From Planctomycetaceae bacterium (GTDB lineage Bacteria > Planctomycetota > Phycisphaerae > Tepidisphaerales > Tepidisphaeraceae), in contig JAIYCY010000007.1 in the NCBI GenBank assembly GCA_027487775.1, forward strand, positions 107,518 through 171,517: a stretch of 64,000 nt of DNA, written 5' to 3'. Every line of letters begins with the position of its first letter. Position 1 is the first letter of the stretch. Below, piece by piece: positions 35,269 to 44,541 of the stretch. The position numbers were made by a program, and so were the translations under genes. A model generated the notes under the pieces. The model was not told where the DNA came from, did not search any database, and saw only the letters and a list, made by a program, of their open reading frames with translations.

Positions 35269-36279
35269 ATGCTTCGCAACGCAGTTTTCATGTCACTAGC
35301 CGGTGTAATTTTCATGATAATTTTCGCGCCAATCGCGGTCATGTTTGCCCGGGAGAGCATTCCCAGCGGGCTGGCAAGCTCGCAGGCGATGACGGCCCCA
35401 AATGCGACCGAGGTGCCGGGCCAAGCCGGCCCCGCGCCTCAGGCGGGGAATCCACCGGAAAACCCGCCTGAAAAGCAAAACCGAACAGAGTTCGGACCCC
35501 TGCCAGCTCGACCGGAACTGCCCACCATCTGGCTCATCGGCGATTCCACCGTCCGTGTCACCACGCCCGCACAACAAGGCTGGGGCGATCCGTTCATCAC
35601 TCTCGTCGCACAAGATCGTGCCAATGTCATCAACCGCGCCATCGGCGGTCGGTCCAGCCGCACGTTCCACACCGAAGGTCGATGGAAAGACATCCTCGAA
35701 CACATCAAGCCCGGCGACATGGTCTTGATGCAGTTCGGACACAACGACGGCATCGCACCCGACAACCCCGAACGACCACGTGGAACCATCCGCGGAACAG
35801 GCGAAGAAACCGTCGAGATCATTCATCCCCACACCAAACAGCCCGAAGTCGTCCACACCTACGGCTGGTACATGCGCAAATACGTCACCGAAGCCAAAGA
35901 ACTCGGCGCACTCCCCGTCATGGTGAGCCTGATCCCGCGATGCCCCGACCCAACCAAACCTGAGGCCTACGTCCCCCCCGAAAACTTTCCAACCCCAGGC
36001 TACGCCACATGGGCGCGCGACGTGGCCGCCGAGGAAAACATCCCCTTCATCGACCTCAACCAACTCGTCCTCAAGTCATACGCAAACCTCACAGGCGCAG
36101 AAATCAAAGCCAGGTACTTCTGCGAGGCCGACAACACACACACCTCGCCGGGCGGAGCAGAACACAACGCCAAAATCGTCATGGAAGCCCTGCGCGGCAT
36201 CGTCGAATCCGATGAACGCACGCGACCAGCTTTCGCTCACTGGGCCGACGTGCTCGGGATCGAAACACGCGGGAATTGA
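35269..36279 (+). CDS. SGNH-hydrolase, rhamnogalacturonan acetylesterase-like (CE12)
   Basis: Removes acetyl groups from pectin backbone (by family). The N-terminal hydrophobic segment NAVFMSLAGVIFMIIFAPIA acts as signal or anchor, followed by a Pro/Ala-rich linker to about residue 80. SGNH blocks: I TIWLIGDSTVRV (S93), II VINRAIGGRSSRTF (Gly), III VLMQFGHNDG (Asn) and V DNTHTSPGGAEHNA (Asp and His). The DNTHTSPGGA form is typical of CE12 enzymes such as YesT or RhgT. I chose ATG 35269 with GGAGGAG nine bases upstream over ATG 35254. 336 residues. Its neighbours include a PL11 lyase, fitting removal of acetyl groups before lyase action. Confidence 0.87.
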   Translation: MLRNAVFMSLAGVIFMIIFAPIAVMFARESIPSGLASSQAMTAPNATEVPGQAGPAPQAGNPPENPPEKQNRTEFGPLPARPELPTIWLIGDSTVRVTTPAQQGWGDPFITLVAQDRANVINRAIGGRSSRTFHTEGRWKDILEHIKPGDMVLMQFGHNDGIAPDNPERPRGTIRGTGEETVEIIHPHTKQPEVVHTYGWYMRKYVTEAKELGALPVMVSLIPRCPDPTKPEAYVPPENFPTPGYATWARDVAAEENIPFIDLNQLVLKSYANLTGAEIKARYFCEADNTHTSPGGAEHNAKIVMEALRGIVESDERTRPAFAHWADVLGIETRGN

Positions 36280-36368
36280 ATGCGCACGAGCACATGCACG
36301 CTGCCTGCATTGCGATATGCGTTCAGGTGCGACAGCCTGCTTGGGCACGTCAGGCTTTGCGATGCCTT

Positions 36369-38438
36369 CTATCGCGGCAGGATGAGGATTCGGTAGAAGG
36401 GTTCGCCCGCAGCCGCAAGAAAGATCGTGGCGGTGAGCCAGAGACCGAGATTGATCGCTTCACCCAAAATCAATCCGACGAAGACCGGCTTGGCGCGCTC
36501 TAGAAGATGAGGCCCGCCGAATCTGAGCAGAAGCATCTTCACGCAACATCCGATGAGGAGGCTCGCCCAGGCGACTTGCATGAACCATGAATGGCAAACA
36601 AGGAATCCGATCGGCGCGAGAGGCCACCAATTCACCCGCGCGGCCAGGATCACCAGGGCAAGCATCACGAACGCACCAAACACAAGATTTCGACCCGGAT
36701 AAAACGACCGCTCGGGCACCCGGTCTTCTGCGATCTGCATCGGTATGTCGACGAAGTTGCCACGAGGCCAACTGGAGAATGAAACGCTGTCGAGTTCGAT
36801 GCCCGCTGCGTCAGCGGCGATCTGGGTGTCGAAGCGGTAGCTCGTCCAGAGCTGCGCTGCGACCGCTATGACAAAGACGACCGGCAACGCAACCAAAACA
36901 GCCGCCAAAAACCGCCGCCGCGGCGTTCCCTCTTCGATCGCGGGCTCATGATCACGCCGACCAACCCCGATGATCGCAGCGACGTGTTGAACAATCACCA
37001 TCGAACTCAGTCGCGCCGTGTAAGTCCCAAACATCGAGGCGAGTCCGACCCCAAACGCGTCACGCGGGGCATACCAACTCGAAGGCGTGAGCGTCGAAAG
37101 CATGACGGTGTCGGCCTGCAATCGGTAAAACGGAATGCCCGTCTCTGCTACCACCCGCGCCGTGATGTAATGCACAAGCAAAATGTTGAGCATCAACAAC
37201 AACGCAATGTGCGGACGAATGCCAAAATACAAAAGCCACGTCAACACGAGCGACGCACCGATCAACGCACACCAAAAGGCCCGACGCTCCATGCCAAGCT
37301 CCGCCCGATCTCCCGGCGATGCCGGACGACCGCATGCAACACGAGCGACTCGGACGATCCAATGACGCGCCAGAAAAAGCGTAGCGGCAGAATACGTGAG
37401 CCCCGCGCCCATCGCCTGATAGCTGCCCTGCTCGAACGTGAACGAGCGACCCTGAATCGCCAACAACACCTGAGCGATCGCATACACGCATACAAAAAAA
37501 CAAATGCTCAGCGTGACACGCGCATGGATGAAACAGGCAATGCCGACAAACGTGAAGATGATCGGAATGTTTTGAAAATGTGCCGGCAGGAATCGAAGCG
37601 AGGAGTCCGCGAAATAGTTCCGAAGGTCAGCGCGAAGCCATATCTCAGGCACGGATCGTGGAAAATAAACCGAGAGCAGGCCGGAGCTTTGGATAAGCAC
37701 GACGGTCAACACCGTGATCCAAAGCAGCCTGCTGCCAAGCAAATCATTCAAAAATCGACCGGGTGCCGGATCGGCAATCAGCGAGTGGTAGACGGTGACA
37801 AGCGGGAATGGAAGACGCTCGTTCACCTGCCACTGACGCTGCATCACCAACCCGATTCCGCCGAACATCAGGATCAGCCCGATGAGCAGTGGAGACCATC
37901 CGAGCAGCGGGACGATCCAACGAGAAAATGGAATCGACTGATCGGGCGGCGTTCGCGTAAAAAAGTCGCGAACGACCGGATCGTTGGCACCCTCGGCGGA
38001 CAGCTCAGCGGGGAAGAGCCATGCGGGCAACTCCATGGATTTGAGAAACGGCTCGAACACTGGAACGAGCGAGGCCTGCCAGGGTAACGCGACCACCGTG
38101 GGCAACAGCGTTCGGAGTCCGCCCTGACTCATCACCATCGTGGACGCAAGCAAAATCCCCAAAACAGTCGCAAGCTCGCCGCGATGAAAGGCAAAGCTGG
38201 GCATGAATCGTCGGAGCAGCGGATTGAAGATCACGCAGAGAACCAGCATCGGAAAGATGACGCCCACCGGAAGGTAGCTACCGACGATGAAGCCATTACC
38301 AAGCAGATAGTCGTTGATCGGAACCAATCCGGCCGTGACGATGCCCATGCCAATCCCGATCAGGACGGCACGGAGCGTGACGCTTCGGCGCGATGGCTTT
38401 TCACGATCCTGGAGGGAGATTTCAGGCGATTGGCTCAA
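36369..38438 (-). CDS. Multi-span membrane protein, DUF6785/OPT-like
   Basis: 689-residue integral membrane protein with about 12-14 hydrophobic segments (AVLIGIGMGIVTAGLVPIND, FHRGELATVLGILLASTMVM, IVPLLGWSPLLIGLILMFGG and others). The plan resembles the planctomycete/verrucomicrobial DUF6785 group, distantly like oligopeptide transporters; VYHSLIADPAPGRFLNDLLG and YHYITARVVAETGIPFYRL-like segments support this. Start is TTG 38438, with GGAGGA nine bases upstream; the open frame to 38495 has no such site. It lies in the rhamnogalacturonan gene group, so it may move the lyase products, but substrate is not established for this family. Confidence 0.7.
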   Translation of the reverse strand: MSQSPEISLQDREKPSRRSVTLRAVLIGIGMGIVTAGLVPINDYLLGNGFIVGSYLPVGVIFPMLVLCVIFNPLLRRFMPSFAFHRGELATVLGILLASTMVMSQGGLRTLLPTVVALPWQASLVPVFEPFLKSMELPAWLFPAELSAEGANDPVVRDFFTRTPPDQSIPFSRWIVPLLGWSPLLIGLILMFGGIGLVMQRQWQVNERLPFPLVTVYHSLIADPAPGRFLNDLLGSRLLWITVLTVVLIQSSGLLSVYFPRSVPEIWLRADLRNYFADSSLRFLPAHFQNIPIIFTFVGIACFIHARVTLSICFFVCVYAIAQVLLAIQGRSFTFEQGSYQAMGAGLTYSAATLFLARHWIVRVARVACGRPASPGDRAELGMERRAFWCALIGASLVLTWLLYFGIRPHIALLLMLNILLVHYITARVVAETGIPFYRLQADTVMLSTLTPSSWYAPRDAFGVGLASMFGTYTARLSSMVIVQHVAAIIGVGRRDHEPAIEEGTPRRRFLAAVLVALPVVFVIAVAAQLWTSYRFDTQIAADAAGIELDSVSFSSWPRGNFVDIPMQIAEDRVPERSFYPGRNLVFGAFVMLALVILAARVNWWPLAPIGFLVCHSWFMQVAWASLLIGCCVKMLLLRFGGPHLLERAKPVFVGLILGEAINLGLWLTATIFLAAAGEPFYRILILPR

Positions 38439-38613
38439 GGTGGGGAATCCTCCGTGTCGGAACGAAATCGATCGAAGGATGAGCCTTCGAGTCATTCGAG
38501 GTTTGAGTCGCCGTGTGTCGTTTCGTCGGGCGGGAGTTTACCGGATCGCGATCGATTCTCAGAATGATGTTGACGGCAGATTGTGGGGATGAAATCAGGT
38601 CTTGACCGACATA

Positions 38614-39663
38614 CTACAGCTCATCCGTCGGGGCGAGGATGAGGGCCGGCTCGACCGCGACAGAGAATCGCTCTCCGACGTTTGGGTTGGCCAGACGCCA
38701 GGCGAGTTGCTCAACGCCCCGCCGACCGATGGCTTCCACGCGAATATCGATGACCGCAGGAATCGGGGCGAGGCCGACGAGGTACGGACGCTCGTTGTTG
38801 CACGAGATGACATCCACCCGCTTGCCAGGCGTCGATTGACCGATCGGAATCCCCGCCCGCTGAAGTTCGGGCTGAAGAACGGCGGTCTGCTGATCGTCGG
38901 CAATGAAGAATCCGGTGGGCGGATCCGGAAGTTGTTTAAGCTGCCTGATGATGTCATCGACAGAAGACTTGTCGATGCTGTGCCAGTAGCTCTCCTGGGG
39001 CCTGCTTCGCACTTGCAGAATGCTGACCGTCGCGCCGTGCTGCTGACCGATCAGTCGGAACGCGTGGGCGACAAGCTGGAACGGAAGGTGGCTCTCGTCG
39101 AGGCAAAGATAAGCCAGACGCTTGTGGCCACGCGAGAGCAAATGACTGGCAGCAAGCTCGCCGATCCGGAACGTGTCGGGAAGCACTTGATCGCCCCACG
39201 TGGGCCTGCGCCGGTTGCCCATCAGCCAGACGGCGGGGGTGCCGGGCAGTTGTTCCTTCAGTTCAATCGCGCTGGTGTCGCCGTGCAGGATCAGACCGTC
39301 AACACGCTTGGCTTCGGGCTTGAGTTCAAGATGGTGAGGGTCGGAAACGTGGAAAAGCGTCAAATCCATGCCGAACGATGCCGCACCCAGGCTTACACCA
39401 TGGACGAGTTGCTCGAAGGCGGGCGTGGCCTGACTACGAACCCCGCCCAGCATGAGGAAGGCGATACGCGTCCGGGTCGATCGAACCGTCCGCGCGTGGG
39501 GCTTGGGACCGGGCCTGCGATCGGAGGGCGTATAGTTCAGCCGAGCCATGGCATCGCGAACGGCGCGTTCCGTCGATGGCGCGACGCACGGATGCTTGTT
39601 GATGACACGCGAAACGGTCGAATTCGATACCCCCGCGAGTTTGGCCACCTTATTGATCGACAT
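38614..39663 (-). CDS. LacI family transcriptional regulator of the pectin locus
   Basis: 349 residues. The helix-turn-helix is at the very N-terminus (MSINKVAKLAGVSNSTVSRV, then INKHPCVAPSTERAVRDAMA), with LNYTPSDRRPGPKPHART as hinge. The effector domain includes IAFLMLGGV, VDGLILHG and PTGFFIADDQQTAVLQPELQ, then VDVISCNNERPYLVGLAPIP. The hinge lacks the usual YxPNxxAxxL helix, and the residue pattern belongs to the AraR-C/FruR-like divergent LacI set found near plant-polysaccharide genes. It lies between the membrane protein and the lipoprotein gene, all on the minus strand. Confidence 0.85.
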   Translation of the reverse strand: MSINKVAKLAGVSNSTVSRVINKHPCVAPSTERAVRDAMARLNYTPSDRRPGPKPHARTVRSTRTRIAFLMLGGVRSQATPAFEQLVHGVSLGAASFGMDLTLFHVSDPHHLELKPEAKRVDGLILHGDTSAIELKEQLPGTPAVWLMGNRRRPTWGDQVLPDTFRIGELAASHLLSRGHKRLAYLCLDESHLPFQLVAHAFRLIGQQHGATVSILQVRSRPQESYWHSIDKSSVDDIIRQLKQLPDPPTGFFIADDQQTAVLQPELQRAGIPIGQSTPGKRVDVISCNNERPYLVGLAPIPAVIDIRVEAIGRRGVEQLAWRLANPNVGERFSVAVEPALILAPTDEL

Positions 39664-39903
39664 GTGGATCTCTGCTCTTCGGGGTCAACCGGTCAAATCG
39701 ATCATCCTTTGAGGCAAAAGCCTGTCCCTTTTGCACCCAGAGCGGCTTCGCGCCGCATGTTTTGGATGCTAATGAAAATCAGACCGAATTACCATGCGAA
39801 AGCGGGCGGCGCGACATCGTTCAGCCGTCCCGTCAGGATGCTCTGCAACGATTGGTGGGTTCCTTACGCCCGAGAATGTACATGGGCCGGCGCGTCGCAA
39901 AGA

Positions 39904-40674
39904 TCACGACCCGACCGGGCCGTAAATCCGTAAGTTTTCGATACGCATGTGGTTATTCACGGTCCGCCAGCCGAACCAGCCTGAGAGATGCGGCTGCGGA
40001 TCGCGCAGCGTCAGCCAAACTTCACCGTCGACAGCGTAGGTCAGGGTGTTGTCGTGAAACGTCAGCTCGATGCTGATTTTCCGATTGGGAGTCAGAAGGA
40101 ATTTCGGCTCGCGGAGATCGTGTTCGGGCAGCAGCGGGCCCTGCTCCGGTCCACCGTGATATCGTCGCATACGCGTCGTGGAATTGGTGTTCCCTCCGTG
40201 TCCGACGTAATAGCCGAGCAGGTAGTTGTAGTCGGCGAACTGACCGTTCCGCGGATAAGCGTCCAGCGTACCCGGACCACGCGAATCGCGGGCAAGCAAA
40301 AAACAGTTGACGTCGCTCACTCGGTCGTTCGGTCCGCCGGCAGAGATCGGCGTCACGTCGTACTTAATACGAACCGGTGCGGTGACCGGCACGCGATACC
40401 AAACCGTACAGCCCGCCGGAACGTCGACCACAAGCACGCCACCACCCACCTCGACCCGACCCGGCGATTCGAACTCGACCTTAAGCTGCCCACGGTCGAC
40501 CCGAAAATCGTCCTCAACCAATAGCTTCCACATCGGGCTCTCCTGAACATCAACCTCAACGTCCTGCACCGATCTCACCATACGACCTGAACCCTCCGAC
40601 CACGCAGAACATCCGCTGATGCAAACCACCAGCAAGGCTACCAAGCCGAGCGAACGTCGAAGCACATGTGTCAT
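39904..40674 (-). CDS. Lipoprotein with DUF6250-like/LamG-type beta-sandwich domain
   Basis: 256 residues. MTHVLRRSLGLVALLVVCIS is a lipoprotein signal ending in ISGC (lipobox, Cys at 22). The mature part is a jelly-roll-like domain (MWKLLVEDDFRVDRGQLKVE, YRVPVTAPVRIKYDVTPISA, and a C-terminal GWFGWRTVNNHMRIENLRIY) as in DUF6250 proteins that accompany pectin lyases. Three in-frame starts compete: 40674 gives the cleanest signal peptide; ATG 40704 has GAGGTG four bases upstream and is possible; 40752 would overlap the divergent PL11 gene. Likely an outer-envelope glycan-binding or lyase-associated protein. Confidence 0.75.
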   Translation of the reverse strand: MTHVLRRSLGLVALLVVCISGCSAWSEGSGRMVRSVQDVEVDVQESPMWKLLVEDDFRVDRGQLKVEFESPGRVEVGGGVLVVDVPAGCTVWYRVPVTAPVRIKYDVTPISAGGPNDRVSDVNCFLLARDSRGPGTLDAYPRNGQFADYNYLLGYYVGHGGNTNSTTRMRRYHGGPEQGPLLPEHDLREPKFLLTPNRKISIELTFHDNTLTYAVDGEVWLTLRDPQPHLSGWFGWRTVNNHMRIENLRIYGPVGS

Positions 40675-40751
40675 GGGTGTGCGATATTTTTCATTTATTT
40701 GCATCCGACACCTCTCTGGCGCGTTATAAAGCTGAAACCCCCGGAGGATCA

Positions 40752-42689
40752 ATGGAAAAGCGTAATCGTTCGAAGATCGTCAGTCTCGCTGTCGCATGGC
40801 CAGTCGCAATGATTTGCAGCATTTCCCAGACAGGGTTCGCTCACACGGCCATCGAGCCGGCGCGGCAAGATCAGACGCGACATCTCGAAACGCTGGATCG
40901 CGGACTGATCGCCATCCCACATGGCGCGGACGTCTTTCTGAGCTGGCGATTGCTGCATGGCGAGCCGATGGACCTTCCCTTTGATCTTTACCGATCGGAC
41001 GGAAAGTCGGAAATCAAACTGAACGACCAGCCGCTGATCCACGGGACAAACTTCGTCGATCGCGCTCCGCCACGCGATGTCGAGTTGACCTACCGCGTGC
41101 AGGCGGTCGGCGCGAAGGCCTCCAACGACGTTGATCGACCCTTCAAGCTGCCAGCGGGTCGGGATGTGCCCTACCTCGAAATCCCGATTCAAGACCTGCC
41201 CGAGGGATACCTGCCCAATGACGCGACCGTCGCCGACCTCGACGGTGACGGCCGACCTGATATCGTCGTGCACCTGGCCAAGGAAATGCGCGACAATTCG
41301 CATACCGGCCTCACCTCACCCGCACTCTTTGACGCCTACACGCTCGATGGCAAGCGACTCTGGCGCATCAACCTCGGTCAGAACATTCGCAATGGCGCGC
41401 ACTACACGCCCTTCGTCGTCTATGACTTCGACAGCGACGGCTTCGCAGAATTCATCATCCGAACCAGCGACGGCTTCACCGACGGCGAAGGCAAAGTACA
41501 CGGCGATCCCAGCGTCGATCATCGCAATCCCGACGGCCGCATCACACGCGGAAACGAATGGCTCACACTTTTCGATGGCCGCACCGGCAGGGCTCTGGAT
41601 ACGGTCGACTACGTCCCAGCCCGACATCCCACCAACCCCATCAACCCCACCGGCGATGAACTGAAAGCCGTCTGGGGCGATGGGTACGGCAACAGATCCG
41701 AACGATACCTCGCAGGCGTCGCATCCCTCGATGGAAAAAACCACAGCGCGATCATGTGCCGTGGCTACTACACACGCACCGCAATCGCCGCGTGGGATGT
41801 CGTCGACGGAAAACTCAAACTCCGCTGGCACTTTGACAGCTCCAGCGATCCCTCGCTCCGCCCCTACGCAGGTCAGGGCAATCACAGCCTCAGCGTCGCC
41901 GACGTCGATGGCGACGGACGAGACGAAATCATCTATGGCGCCATGGTGCTAAACTCCGACGGCACGGGCCGGTTCACCACCAAACTCGGACACGGCGACG
42001 CAATGCACGTGGGCGATCTTGACCCCGACCGACCGGGACTTGAAGTCGGTCGGATTCAGGAACGTTTCGATGACGCCGGACTGCACATGTTCGACGCAAG
42101 CACAGGCGAAATCCTCTGGAAAGTCGCCAGCGTAAAAGCCGCCGAATCCGGTGGAGATCGCGGCGAGGGTCCGGGGCGAGGCGTCAGCTTTGACATCGAT
42201 CCCCGATTCCCCGGCGCAGAGTCATGGGTACGCGGCGCAGGAATCTCTGGCATCTACGACGCCAAGGGAAATCGCGTCATCGAAGCCAACCCGGCCTGCA
42301 ACTTCGCTGTCTGGTGGGACGGTGATGACCTACGCGAACTCCTCGACGGCACCGTCGTCAGCAAATGGAATTGGAACAGCCAAACCATCAATCGACTCTT
42401 CGATGCCTCCGATTTCGGCGTCATGAAAATCAACGGCACGAAGTCCAATCCATCACTCAGCGGAGACATCCTCGGCGACTGGCGCGAAGAAATCATCTAC
42501 CCGACCAACGACGGCAAGGCCCTGCGCATCTTCTCCACAAACATCCCCACAGATCGACGACTTCACAGCCTGCTACTCGATCCGCAATATCGCATCGCGC
42601 TGGCATGGCAAAACGCCGGCTACAACCAACCACCACATCCAAGCTTCGCAATCGACCAGCGCCTCCCGGGTCGCCCGCCACAACCTTGA
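40752..42689 (+). CDS. Rhamnogalacturonan lyase, PL11 family
   Basis: Cleaves the rhamnogalacturonan-I backbone by beta-elimination outside the cell. 645 residues. GGAGGATCA directly precedes ATG 40752 and TATAAA at 40725-40730 is a likely -10 box. Signal peptide MEKRNRSKIVSLAVAWPVAM to TGFA. The body is the eight-blade propeller of PL11: LETLDRGLIAIPHGADVFLS, TVADLDGDGRPDIVVHLAKE, GAHYTPFVVYDFDSDGFAEF, YLAGVASLDGKNHSAIMCRG, SVADVDGDGRDEIIYGAMVL and GDILGDWREEIIYPTNDGKA, with Asp-rich calcium loops. Divergent from the lipoprotein gene with a very short shared promoter region. Confidence 0.93.
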   Translation: MEKRNRSKIVSLAVAWPVAMICSISQTGFAHTAIEPARQDQTRHLETLDRGLIAIPHGADVFLSWRLLHGEPMDLPFDLYRSDGKSEIKLNDQPLIHGTNFVDRAPPRDVELTYRVQAVGAKASNDVDRPFKLPAGRDVPYLEIPIQDLPEGYLPNDATVADLDGDGRPDIVVHLAKEMRDNSHTGLTSPALFDAYTLDGKRLWRINLGQNIRNGAHYTPFVVYDFDSDGFAEFIIRTSDGFTDGEGKVHGDPSVDHRNPDGRITRGNEWLTLFDGRTGRALDTVDYVPARHPTNPINPTGDELKAVWGDGYGNRSERYLAGVASLDGKNHSAIMCRGYYTRTAIAAWDVVDGKLKLRWHFDSSSDPSLRPYAGQGNHSLSVADVDGDGRDEIIYGAMVLNSDGTGRFTTKLGHGDAMHVGDLDPDRPGLEVGRIQERFDDAGLHMFDASTGEILWKVASVKAAESGGDRGEGPGRGVSFDIDPRFPGAESWVRGAGISGIYDAKGNRVIEANPACNFAVWWDGDDLRELLDGTVVSKWNWNSQTINRLFDASDFGVMKINGTKSNPSLSGDILGDWREEIIYPTNDGKALRIFSTNIPTDRRLHSLLLDPQYRIALAWQNAGYNQPPHPSFAIDQRLPGRPPQP

Positions 42690-42758
42690 TCCGATCGCAC
42701 GCCACGCGTGAGCCCTCAACCATCCGAAAACGTCCGACCCAACAACCTCCCCTTCGTT

Positions 42759-44495
42759 TCAATCCGATACATGAAACTCGATCAGATTCGACGCGACAAT
42801 CTCACTCCGCCATGAACGATGAGGTTCCTCTCGCATCCGCTCCCGCAAGCGTTCGATCACGGCACGCGTGTGCGGATGATCCTCAACAAGAAACACGTCC
42901 ATCGCCCAGACAGCATCGGGCAACGCGTTGAGATCGATCGGGGCGGCGAATGATTCAACACTTCCAATCCTTCGACGCGGCTCTCCGTGAATGAGATACG
43001 CGACGAGCTCTGCATCCTTGTGAAGGAAAATCATCACGCGATCGCCTAACGCGGCGTGTTCACGCGCACGAAGGGCCGCGGGCTGCGCGATCAGACCCAG
43101 CTCAGCCCGCGCGGTGCTTTGATCGATCCGATCGATATAACGCAACATCCCAAATCCTGTCAGCGCAGCAAGCAACACCCCGATCAACGCCGGCCACACG
43201 CTGGACCCGATCAAAACCTTCCAACCATTCGACGCTACCGACGCCATCAAGCCACGATCCTTCGAGCGTTCCCCGCCAAGGCGACCTGCGCCACACGCGA
43301 CTCGATCCAGCCCCCTCAGGACGGCCGACAACCCCATCCCCGCCAGCGCGATCACGCAAGCGGCCACTGGCATCAATCGACTGAGGCTCGGACCCATGAA
43401 ACCGATCAACACGCACGTCGTCAACACGATCACAATCGCAAATCGGCCGACCGCACGCTCCGTCGATCGCCCCGCAAACGCACGCCAAATCCCAAAGAAA
43501 ACCAACACGCCAACCCAAATCGGCACAGGCGAAATCCGCGCAGCGATCAGTTGATTGGAGACCGCCTCGAAGAGCCAGTCCGATCCGCTTCCAGGCATGA
43601 ATCGATCAAAGTCGTAAGTGAACGGAATCGCGATCGATCGAAGCACAAACTCGACGCTCGTCGACAGATCAGCGCGAATGTTGTAGCTGCCTCGCCCGAC
43701 GACCGACGACGGATCGATCACCAGCAAGCCGAGCCACGGCAACAACACCACAAACATCGCCACCAAAACACGCAGGTAAGGCTTCAGGCGCTTGCTTATC
43801 ACGCGCCTGCGAACTTGTTGATCCAGCCCAGCCGAGACACGCCACTGTCGAACGGATTCAATCATGCAGTAGACAAAGAACGCAATAACCACCGCCCGGC
43901 CGGCGGTGTAAACATACGTTGAAAGGCCGATGGTCGTGCCGAGGACCATCGGGCTCAATGCCCAAGCCTTCAACATCGATCCGCTCGTCGCCGATGCACT
44001 TTTCCAAGCATGTCTCGATGATGAAACAAACCACGCGAAGGCATAGAGCGCGAGCATGGTGAAACCCGCGCAAGCGAGCGCTCGCAACCCAGATCGAGCA
44101 AAGTGGAACGTCCACGGAAGCGACAACGCCAACAGCATCCACATCCAGGGTCGCCCTCGAAGTCGTCCTGCCAGCAGACCGACAGCGATGAGCAGAAGTA
44201 AATACGCGATCCAGCTCGGTATCATCGCAGCCAGCACACCCGGCCCGAGCAGGCGCGATGTGAGCCCCATGAGATAAACCCACAGCGTTTCCACGCCGTT
44301 GTGGCTCGGATCAAACGTCATCAGTCGGAGTTGCGACCGCTCAATCAGCAGAACGCCACTCTGGATCTCCTGCGCTGCATCATTCGAGAGGGCAGCGGGC
44401 GCCTGATCAAATCGGTGCCCGAGCAACAGCACTGCGGCAATGAGCACGCCGACAGAAAGCACGCCCTGAAAGTGTCGCGATCGACGATTCGTCAC
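42759..44495 (-). CDS. Membrane glycosyltransferase-like protein (GT-C/PMT-ArnT type)
   Basis: 578 residues with about ten hydrophobic spans (VLSVGVLIAAVLLLGH, SWIAYLLLLIAVGLLAGRL, LRVLVAMFVVLLPWLGLLVI and others). After the first span comes an acidic LSNDAAQEIQSGVLLIERSQ, in the place of the catalytic-Asp loop of GT-C enzymes (GxDE-type), and AALSLPWTFHFARSGLRALA resembles the HFARxGLR stretch of ArnT-like proteins. The C-terminal 150 residues are soluble, as in that class. GTG 44495 is the start. It follows the protease gene by 46 bases in the same direction. Substrate unknown; polyprenyl-linked sugar transfer is inference. Confidence 0.65.
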   Translation of the reverse strand: MTNRRSRHFQGVLSVGVLIAAVLLLGHRFDQAPAALSNDAAQEIQSGVLLIERSQLRLMTFDPSHNGVETLWVYLMGLTSRLLGPGVLAAMIPSWIAYLLLLIAVGLLAGRLRGRPWMWMLLALSLPWTFHFARSGLRALACAGFTMLALYAFAWFVSSSRHAWKSASATSGSMLKAWALSPMVLGTTIGLSTYVYTAGRAVVIAFFVYCMIESVRQWRVSAGLDQQVRRRVISKRLKPYLRVLVAMFVVLLPWLGLLVIDPSSVVGRGSYNIRADLSTSVEFVLRSIAIPFTYDFDRFMPGSGSDWLFEAVSNQLIAARISPVPIWVGVLVFFGIWRAFAGRSTERAVGRFAIVIVLTTCVLIGFMGPSLSRLMPVAACVIALAGMGLSAVLRGLDRVACGAGRLGGERSKDRGLMASVASNGWKVLIGSSVWPALIGVLLAALTGFGMLRYIDRIDQSTARAELGLIAQPAALRAREHAALGDRVMIFLHKDAELVAYLIHGEPRRRIGSVESFAAPIDLNALPDAVWAMDVFLVEDHPHTRAVIERLRERMREEPHRSWRSEIVASNLIEFHVSD

Positions 44496-44541
44496 AGGCG
44501 TGCTCGTATCTCAGTGCACGCTCGCCCGCAAGTCAGAGCAT

